Shown here: one piece after another, positions 58,395 through 64,000 of the stretch | How the letters are laid out: every line of letters begins with the position of its first letter | Numbering within the stretch: position 1 is the stretch's first letter | From: Lujinxingia vulgaris | Lineage (GTDB): Bacteria; Myxococcota_A; Bradymonadia; Bradymonadales; Bradymonadaceae | Direction of reading: 5' to 3' | Length of the DNA: 64,000 nucleotides | Assembly: GCF_007997015.1 (NCBI RefSeq) | Contig: NZ_VOSM01000016.1 | Span: forward strand, 26,262 to 90,261 | Notes under the pieces: model-generated | What the model saw: only the letters and a program-made list of their open reading frames with translations | The model's database searches: none | What the model was told of the DNA's origin: nothing | Program-made: the position numbers and the translations under genes

Positions 58395-59581
58395 GCAACA
58401 CCGAGACGTGGCATCTTGAGTTGGAGCCGGTCGACGCCTGGTATTTTGGCGATGCGGGCCCTTATGACATGGGAGAGGCTTCGCAGACGGAGTCCAAAAC
58501 CCTCTTTCCCCCTCATGCTCCTACGCTGGTAGGCGCCCTTCGCGCGATGCTGGCGCGGGCAAAGGGGTGGGATGGTCGCTCTCGCTGGAATGAAGGTACA
58601 AACGTCGATCTGCGACTCGAAGAGGTGCTGGGCAAAGATTATTGGGATCTGGGTCAGGTGCGTTTTGAAGGGCCCTTTCTCACCCGAGTACAGTCCAACA
58701 GCGATGCAAACGAGGTGATGGTGCCCATGCCCCTGCATATCCTCGGTCGAATGAAAGAGCTCGACACGAAAGAGAAGACTGAGGTCTGGGAGCCCGCCGC
58801 GCGCCTGCGCCCCGGCAATAATGCTGTACTTTGCGATATGGGCCGGGTGCGCCTCCCGAAGATTGCCTCGGATAAACCCGAGCGCGGGCTTAAAGAGCCC
58901 GAAGGCATTTTTGTGACCGTGGCAGGTTTGGAAGCGATCCTGCGCGGCGACCTTCCGGCGACGTCGGAGGTGGTGCGCAGCCGTGACCTCTGGCGAGGTG
59001 AACGACGTGTGGGGCTTGAGCGTGAAAGGGAGAGCCGCACCGCCAAAGAAGGCGCGCTCTACAGCCCCACCTACGTGCGCCTGAAGCCCGGAGTGCGCCT
59101 GACCATGGGCGTCAGCGGCCTGCCCGAGGACTGGGTCAGCGAAAAGTTCACGCTGCCCGGGCTGATGCCCCTCGGTGGGGAAGGGCGTATGGCCAGCGTG
59201 GAGCGCTTAGAAGGGGCAGCGATGGCCAACGCCCCGCTGGAGGCCATCGCCGAGAACGGACGTATGAGCGTGACTTTGCTCACCTCGGCGCTCCTTACCC
59301 CCGACGACACCACCGTCACATGGCCCCGACCCCACAGCGCACTCGCGGAGAACATCCCGGGCACGATCGTCTCGGCCTGCGTGGGCAAACCCCACTACAT
59401 CGGAGGCTGGGACAGCCTCAAGCGCAAGCCCGTCGCACCGCAGCCCTTTGTGCCCGCCGGGAGCACCTATTTTCTCGAAGACGTCGACGCCGATCTGGAG
59501 ACCCTGCGCCAGCTTCACGGAAGCTGCATCGGTCGTCGTCAGGCCTTTGGTTTCGGCCAGGTCGCGCTGGGCGTCTGGTGA
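58391..59581 (+). CDS. cmr3: Type III-B RAMP protein Cmr3
   Basis: A 396-residue subunit, the Cas5-like RAMP that holds the crRNA 5' handle. The family start WHLELEPVDAWYFGDAGPYDMG and LFPPHAPTLVGALRAML are clear. The Gly-rich loop near the C-terminus is RRQAFGFGQVALGVW. GGAGG precedes the ATG, which overlaps the cas10 stop by 4 bp (ATGA), so the two are coupled. The crRNA handle it binds would be the GTTGAAGC end of this repeat, by inference. Confidence 0.92.
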   Translation: MSNTETWHLELEPVDAWYFGDAGPYDMGEASQTESKTLFPPHAPTLVGALRAMLARAKGWDGRSRWNEGTNVDLRLEEVLGKDYWDLGQVRFEGPFLTRVQSNSDANEVMVPMPLHILGRMKELDTKEKTEVWEPAARLRPGNNAVLCDMGRVRLPKIASDKPERGLKEPEGIFVTVAGLEAILRGDLPATSEVVRSRDLWRGERRVGLERERESRTAKEGALYSPTYVRLKPGVRLTMGVSGLPEDWVSEKFTLPGLMPLGGEGRMASVERLEGAAMANAPLEAIAENGRMSVTLLTSALLTPDDTTVTWPRPHSALAENIPGTIVSACVGKPHYIGGWDSLKRKPVAPQPFVPAGSTYFLEDVDADLETLRQLHGSCIGRRQAFGFGQVALGVW

Positions 59582-59636
59582 TTTTCTAGTGAGACACAAC
59601 CCATACACTGACTGTTGAAGCATGATTGGAGGATCT

Positions 59637-60482
59637 ATGAACGCAGCACTACTGGGATTGTTGGCCGAGACATCCATTCACCCCGGCGCCGGCCAGTCCG
59701 CCGGCTTTGTCGACCTGCCCGTGGCCCGCGAAGCCGCTACCGATTACCCGGTGATCGTGGGAAGCAGCGTGAAGGGCGCCCTGCGCGATATGGCGCGCCA
59801 GCTTGGAAAAGACGATGAGCAGTTGGCGGAGCAGATCTTCGGAAAGCAAGAGCACGCCGGTCAGCTGCTCGTCTCCGATGCGCGTCTGGCCATGTTGCCG
59901 GTGCGTAGTCTCTCGTCGAGCTTTCGGTGGGTGACGTGCCCCCACCTGCTGGAGCGCCTGGCGCGCGATCAGGCTCGCGCCGGCGCGTCGGTTGACGTGG
60001 CCGAGGGCTTCGCAGCGCTGCGCAAGCTCACGGAAAACAGCGCGCTCGGCAAGAAAGACGCCGATGAGCCCTTCCTCTTTCTGGAAGAACGTCAGTTTCA
60101 GCTCACCGGCGACGTCCCCGCCGAGATCATCGCGCTGGTCGAAGGATTGATCGCCCACACCATCACTCGAAGCAGCCTGAAAGAGCGCCTGGTCGTTGTC
60201 TCCGACGATGATTTTGCCTGGTTCGCGCGCTATGGGCTGGCAATCAACGCCCGCAACCAGCTTGATGTGAATACCAAAGAGAGCAAAAACCTCTGGTACG
60301 AGGAGACCCTCCCCCCCGACAGCCTCTTTTATGTGGTGCTGGCCGAACGCAGCACCACCAGCAACGCGCTGGAGCAAACCCTTAGCTGGTTCAAAGCTCG
60401 CCCTTACGTGCAGATGGGCGGCAACGAGACGGTGGGGCAGGGGTGGTTCGCTGTGAAAAGCGTTGTGAAGGGAGGTCAGTGA
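59637..60482 (+). CDS. cmr4: Type III-B backbone RAMP Cmr4
   Basis: A 281-residue Cas7-like subunit that forms the helical backbone and cleaves the target RNA at 6-nt steps. The conserved Asp is present at residue 26 (GFVDLPVAREA), matching the catalytic Asp of the family, followed by YPVIVGSSVKGALRD. The C-terminal MGGNETVGQGWF is the RAMP Gly-loop. GGAGG lies 4 bases before the ATG. It shares one base with cmr5 (TGATG). RNA cleavage should therefore be active. Confidence 0.93.
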   Translation: MNAALLGLLAETSIHPGAGQSAGFVDLPVAREAATDYPVIVGSSVKGALRDMARQLGKDDEQLAEQIFGKQEHAGQLLVSDARLAMLPVRSLSSSFRWVTCPHLLERLARDQARAGASVDVAEGFAALRKLTENSALGKKDADEPFLFLEERQFQLTGDVPAEIIALVEGLIAHTITRSSLKERLVVVSDDDFAWFARYGLAINARNQLDVNTKESKNLWYEETLPPDSLFYVVLAERSTTSNALEQTLSWFKARPYVQMGGNETVGQGWFAVKSVVKGGQ

Positions 60483-60904
60483 TGAGTCAGCCTCCAAAAC
60501 AGCAGGATAAGCGAACGATTGATCAGCAGCGCGCGGCTCACGCGATGAAACTAATCAACGCGCGAAAAGAGATGGGGCCTGACGCCTACAAAAAGTACCC
60601 GAGCTACGTCGACGGGCTCCCAGCCTCGATTGTTATGAGCGGGCTGGGTCAGGCCTGTGCCACCCTTCTTGCGGCTACGCGCGGTAAGCAAAACGACCCT
60701 CACCGCATGCTCTACGACGACCTCAACGCGTGGATGTGTCAGGCCAACACGTACTCACCTTATGCCAATAAAAGAGATCTGCTCACCGCCATCACCGAAG
60801 GCACGCAACGCGACTATGTGCGCGCTCAGGCCGAAGCGCTGGCTTATCTGGTGTGGCTCAAGAAGTTCTCGCAGGCTTTTCTCAAAAACCCTGACGCGGA
60901 GTGA
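60482..60904 (+). CDS. cmr5: Type III-B small subunit Cmr5
   Basis: A 140-residue helical protein (Cas11-like) that lines the complex along the target RNA. The pattern is that of Cmr5: TIDQQRAAHAMKLINA, then YPSYVDGLPASIVMSGLGQACATL and RAQAEALAYLVWLKKFSQAFL near the end. A GGGAGG site precedes the ATG, which overlaps the cmr4 stop by one base. Length is normal for the family. Confidence 0.92.
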   Translation: MSQPPKQQDKRTIDQQRAAHAMKLINARKEMGPDAYKKYPSYVDGLPASIVMSGLGQACATLLAATRGKQNDPHRMLYDDLNAWMCQANTYSPYANKRDLLTAITEGTQRDYVRAQAEALAYLVWLKKFSQAFLKNPDAE

Positions 60905-60909
60905 GCACA

Positions 60910-62355
60910 ATGAGACCACTTTATGATCTGGAGCCGTGCGCCACACTCAAAGAGCTACAACGACCTGAGGGCAACACCGGGCTCTGGTACGACAAGTTCG
61001 GCGATCGTTGGGGCAAACTTGAGGAAAAAAAGGAGAGGGCGGAGGAAAGGCTAAGTGAATGCGCCTGGCTCAGCTCAGACTTGAAGTTCGATAAGTCGAT
61101 CTGGGTCAAGACCGCCGTCACCGGAACCGGCAACGGCAGTACCGCCACGGTGATTGGAGAGAAGGAGCTGCTCGAAGGCTACGCGCACCGACGCGCCACA
61201 ATGGTCTCCAACCTCAAGGGGAAAAACCTTGCGATGACCACCGCCTCGGTCTTTGTCACCGGGCTGGGGCGAGAACATCCGGTAGAGAATGGGATGGCCT
61301 GGCATACCACGCTCGGTACTCCGTTTCTTCCCGGCAGCAGTGTGAAGGGGTTGGTGCGCGCCTGGGTGGACGAAGAGTATGTGCAGGGAGAGAAAGAGAG
61401 CGAGGCCGCTAAAGAGCGCGACCGCATCTTTGGCAAGCTCTCTCAGGTGGGCAGTGTGAACTTTTTGGACGCATTGCCCACGGAGCCGATCAGGCTCAAG
61501 CATGAGATCATGACCCCGCATTACTCGGACTACTATCAAGACAAAAAGATCCCGGGCGACTGGGAGAGTCCTACGCCCATCCCCTTCTTAGCGGTCGATG
61601 CCGGAGCGAATTTTCACTTCGCGCTCGCGCCTCGCCGACCAGACAACGCCAGGGATCAAGGGGATGTCGAGACGGCGGCGCGCTGGCTGGAAGAGGCGCT
61701 AACCTGGCTGGGCGCGGGCGCCAAAACAGCGGTGGGTTACGGCCGCTTCACCAGGCTGGAAGGTGATGCCGAGGTGAAACTTCGCTCTACCGCGTGGAGT
61801 GCACAAGAAGATATTGAGCGTCGTCAGCGTCTCACGCCGCTGGAGCGCGGGCAGGAGAAGGGCGCGAAGATGTCGGAAGATGACGCGCTGGACTGGGTGC
61901 GTGAGACGCTCACTGGCGAGCCCGGCGTCGCGCTCGACGATGAAGAGCAGGAGGGGATTCGCCTCGCGTTGAAGGAGAAGTTTTATGGGGAGTGGGCCAA
62001 AGGGAAGCTTAAACCCACCACGAACATCAGCATCTCAGCCTCCAAACTCAAGTCCGATTATGCCGTTCGCTTCGTGAGCGAAAACAACGACGAGGACGAG
62101 CAGGATCAGGTGCTGGCCGCTCTCTCGCCAGACGAGCAAGAAGCCATCGTGGCACTCAACAAAGTCGCCGACCACGATAAGAAGAACCTCGTGAATAAAA
62201 CCATTGAGGAAGGGAAGAAACAGGGCTTTAGCGCGACGTTCTGGGAGCTCTTCTTGCCCCACGCCGTCGAGAAGCTCAAAGGCGGTAAGCGCAAAGACCA
62301 GAAGGCGTTTAAGGCCTTCGCGGCCTGGCTCAAAAAAGAACACGGCATCAGCTAA
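60910..62355 (+). CDS. cmr6: Type III-B RAMP Cmr6 with long C-terminal extension
   Basis: A 481-residue subunit that caps the crRNA 3' end. The RAMP core covers about residues 1-285: GLGREHPVENGMAWHTTLGTPF, LPGSSVKGLVRAW, the IMTPHYSDYY motif, and the Gly-loop GAGAKTAVGYGRF. The remaining 190 residues are charged and helical (QEDIERRQRLTPLERGQEKG ... LVNKTIEEGKKQGFSATFWELF), beyond the usual Cmr6 length. GGAG is 8 bases before the ATG at 60910; a GTG at 60901 is an alternative. It follows cmr5 by 5 bp and precedes a CARF gene by 36 bp. Confidence 0.92.
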   Translation: MRPLYDLEPCATLKELQRPEGNTGLWYDKFGDRWGKLEEKKERAEERLSECAWLSSDLKFDKSIWVKTAVTGTGNGSTATVIGEKELLEGYAHRRATMVSNLKGKNLAMTTASVFVTGLGREHPVENGMAWHTTLGTPFLPGSSVKGLVRAWVDEEYVQGEKESEAAKERDRIFGKLSQVGSVNFLDALPTEPIRLKHEIMTPHYSDYYQDKKIPGDWESPTPIPFLAVDAGANFHFALAPRRPDNARDQGDVETAARWLEEALTWLGAGAKTAVGYGRFTRLEGDAEVKLRSTAWSAQEDIERRQRLTPLERGQEKGAKMSEDDALDWVRETLTGEPGVALDDEEQEGIRLALKEKFYGEWAKGKLKPTTNISISASKLKSDYAVRFVSENNDEDEQDQVLAALSPDEQEAIVALNKVADHDKKNLVNKTIEEGKKQGFSATFWELFLPHAVEKLKGGKRKDQKAFKAFAAWLKKEHGIS

Positions 62356-62391
62356 GCATGGCCGCGGCGACGCGCGCCCCCTGGAGGAATC

Positions 62392-63585
62392 ATGAGCGAG
62401 GAAACAACGCCCGACGTCGTCAACGTTTTTTGTGTGGTGGGCGCGTCGCCCGCAGTTGTCACCGAGACGATCTTTGCGCTCTGCGTCGAACATCCCGACG
62501 AGGATACTTCACCAGTGTGTGTGGAACGTTTGGTGATCGTCACGACCGCCTTTGGCAAAGCGCGTCTTGAGAGCACATTGCAAACGCAGCTTGAGCAGAT
62601 GGCGCAGGACTACCCGGCAGCGGCGGAGCGCATCCCCACCTCGCCAGCGCAATACCGGATTGTGGTGCCGCAGGGCAGCGATGAGGCCCCGCTGGAGGAT
62701 GTGCGTAACGCCATGGAGAGCGCGATCATGGGCGATGCCATCGCCCGTGAAATCGACGCGCTCACCGCAGAAGGAGAGCCGCGCCTGATCGCGTCCCTGG
62801 CCGGCGGACGCAAGACCATGGGTTTTTATGTCGGAGCCACCATGTCGCTCCGCGCTCGTCCCGGCGATCGTCTCACCCATGTGTTGGTGTCGGATGGGGC
62901 CGAACGATGCCCGGAGTTCTTCTATCCCACCCCTGAGCCTCGCGAACTTGGTGAAGGGCGAACCTTCATTGCAGACGCCTCGGCCATTCGCGTCGAACTC
63001 CACGAGCTTCCCTTCGCGCGCCTGGCCACCGTACATAAGAACGCCCCCAGCCTGAGCTATCAGGAGATGGTACGCCGCGCTGAGGAGGGGGTGCAGGGGC
63101 CGAAAGAGCTCAAGGTCGATTTCGAGGAGGGAGAGATCACGTATGGGGGGCAACTCCTATCGGTAGGAGGAGGCGTGAACCATGCGATGTATATGCATTT
63201 GATCTGGCTGCACGCCAGAGGTCTGACTCCGATTTCGACGGAAGCGTGGGTTGATCCCAGGGTCGTTATTCATGAATCAACCCCATATGTATTGGAGCTT
63301 CAGGATATTTACGGTCGAATTGATGGCGGTGATGGGGAGGCGTTCTTTTTGAAGAACGCGAAGGCACTTACAGACCTTAAAACCCTGGATAATAGTCGCG
63401 GCTCCGTTCGTACAGCGGTGGGAGGCATTCGAAGACGGCTTCGAGCGCAGCTCAGCAAACGGTTCAGCGAGAGTGATATGGAGTGGCTGATACCGCCTAG
63501 TGGTAAAGGTAGGGGCTACACCCTGAACATCCCTGCGGAGCGAATTATCATCGTTGGGGCAGAAGAGCTGGCGGACGTGTCGTAG
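62392..63585 (+). CDS. NE0113-family CARF protein (PF09623/TIGR02584-like), possible ring nuclease
   Basis: A 397-residue protein that closes the operon. The CARF domain opens VVNVFCVVGASPAVVTETIFAL and has the SLAGGRKTMGFYVGATMSL ligand loop and EFFYP, all marks of the NE0113 family. Members bind cyclic oligoadenylate, and some are described as ring nucleases that destroy it. The C-terminal 150 residues include a winged-helix-like region (LDNSRGSVRTAVGGIRRRLRAQL ... GRGYTLNI), so sensing coupled to transcription is an alternative. GGAGG lies 4 bases before the ATG. There is no HEPN R-x4-6-H motif I can see. Confidence 0.8.
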   Translation: MSEETTPDVVNVFCVVGASPAVVTETIFALCVEHPDEDTSPVCVERLVIVTTAFGKARLESTLQTQLEQMAQDYPAAAERIPTSPAQYRIVVPQGSDEAPLEDVRNAMESAIMGDAIAREIDALTAEGEPRLIASLAGGRKTMGFYVGATMSLRARPGDRLTHVLVSDGAERCPEFFYPTPEPRELGEGRTFIADASAIRVELHELPFARLATVHKNAPSLSYQEMVRRAEEGVQGPKELKVDFEEGEITYGGQLLSVGGGVNHAMYMHLIWLHARGLTPISTEAWVDPRVVIHESTPYVLELQDIYGRIDGGDGEAFFLKNAKALTDLKTLDNSRGSVRTAVGGIRRRLRAQLSKRFSESDMEWLIPPSGKGRGYTLNIPAERIIIVGAEELADVS

Positions 63586-63630
63586 GTCGAGCCACTGCAA
63601 AAGACGTGCAGGTAAAACGAAGACTGGCGG

Positions 63631-63680
63631 CAACACAACGAAGGCGCGCGGATAAATACCCGCGCGCCTTCGTTGTGTTG
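63631..63680. terminator. Perfect 21-bp hairpin between convergent genes
   Basis: Left arm 63631-63651 (starts CAACACAACGAAGG) pairs without mismatch with 63660-63680; the loop is 8 bases (63652-63659). It lies between the CARF gene and the small peptide gene. No T run follows on either strand, so it is either a non-classical terminator or a processing or mobile-element remnant. Confidence 0.65.
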
Positions 63681-63717
63681 GAGATAATGCGGGGCCTCAA
63701 GCCGAGGCCTCGACGCC

Positions 63718-63807
63718 TTACTTTTTCGCTGCCTTGACGGCGATGATGACGATCTTGACGGCGATGACGGCGATCTGAGCTGCGACGTGCGGGGGGATGG
63801 GGGGCAT
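63718..63807 (-). CDS. Tiny Ala/Ile/Val/Lys-rich peptide gene (29 aa)
   Basis: A 29-codon ORF starting at the ATG at 63807 with GGAG 7 bases upstream. The peptide begins MPPIPPHVAAQ, continues with an Ile/Val/Ala helix (IAVIAVKIVIIAVKAA) and ends KK. Lys residues spaced through a hydrophobic helix suggest a membrane-active peptide, as in small toxins or leaderless bacteriocins. A similar frame follows at the window edge. It is too short for family assignment. Confidence 0.5.
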   Translation of the reverse strand: MPPIPPHVAAQIAVIAVKIVIIAVKAAKK

Positions 63808-63901
63808 CGAGATTCTCCTGAATAGGGGATGGGGTCCAACATCAATAAAGGGTGAGCGGCGTCGCCCGACGACGATGAGGAGGTCGGGCGAGTTAAGGAG
63901 A

Positions 63902-64000
63902 TTAGCTCTTGGTCTTCTTGGCCACTTTGACGATCTGGGTGGCGATGACGACGGCCTTGGTGGCGGCGATGATGACGACGGGGATAGCGATGAAAGGCGG
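63902..64000 (-). CDS. Second tiny hydrophobic peptide gene, start outside window
   Basis: An open frame with stop at 63902-63904 runs leftward from the window edge for 32 visible codons: PPFIAIPVVIIAATKAVV, then IATQIVKVAKKTKS. The Pro-Pro start, Ile/Val/Ala helix and Lys-rich end match the 29-residue peptide next to it, so the two look like tandem paralogues. The start codon is not visible. An 8-bp stem (63863-63870 with 63883-63890) lies between them. Confidence 0.42.
   Translation of the reverse strand, partial: PPFIAIPVVIIAATKAVVIATQIVKVAKKTKS

Noticed and set aside
59614..59621. GTTGAAGC just before cmr4, identical to the repeat's last 8 bases
   Set aside because: Only 8 bases match, no stem is present, and the position fits an ordinary leader; most likely chance.

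Overview
The window is GC-rich, densely coded chromosomal DNA. It carries Hanks-type Ser/Thr kinases with membrane tails, many acidic (Asp/Pro/Gly-rich) secreted lipoproteins with lipoboxes, an AgmX/PglI-like protein, DUF7151-like modules with Gly-X-Y stretches, and a MYXO-CTERM-like tail. This suggests a Myxococcota/Bradymonadota-type bacterium (Bradymonadales-like). That placement is inferred from gene content, not from a phylogenetic marker.

Layout. 1-8 kb: metallo-beta-lactamase-fold hydrolase (cut by the window edge), deoxynucleoside kinase, tail-anchored Ser/Thr kinase, AgmX/PglI-like protein, two YfbK-type von Willebrand proteins with a tiny membrane protein between them. 8-16.5 kb: a DUF7151/collagen-like lipoprotein, a polysaccharide pair (glycosyltransferase and flippase), a nucleotidyltransferase, a second Ser/Thr kinase gene broken by a nonsense codon and two indels, and a Lys-rich protein. 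16.7-21.4 kb: tRNA-Pro(TGG), tRNA-Arg(TCT), a DUF2007-like protein, a glycosyltransferase/deacetylase pair, recX and an EamA transporter. 21.5-46.2 kb: mostly surface and envelope proteins (PKD-like repeat lipoproteins, one ending in an ALK-like glycine-rich domain; MsrB; an outer-membrane barrel; EGF/DNRLRE proteins; a membrane serine hydrolase), with housekeeping genes thrB and an ABC exporter among them.

46.5-64 kb is a defence island. It starts with an orphan Csb2 (the Cas5-Cas6-like protein of type I-G), then an unknown 303-residue gene, a non-coding degenerate array with a period near 42 bp, and a CRISPR array of 39 repeats whose stem is capped by a TTCG tetraloop. A CARF-HEPN protein lies antisense, followed by a complete type III-B operon cmr1-cas10(cmr2)-cmr3-cmr4-cmr5-cmr6 and a NE0113-type CARF protein. 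No cas1, cas2, canonical cas6 or other type I-G gene is visible. The simplest reading is that Csb2 makes the crRNA for the Cmr complex. Cas10 has the GGDD cyclase motif but seems to lack an HD domain, so the system should act through cyclic oligoadenylate and its CARF proteins as well as Cmr4 RNA cleavage. The right edge holds two tiny tandem genes for Ala/Ile/Val/Lys-rich peptides, next to a perfect 21-bp hairpin.
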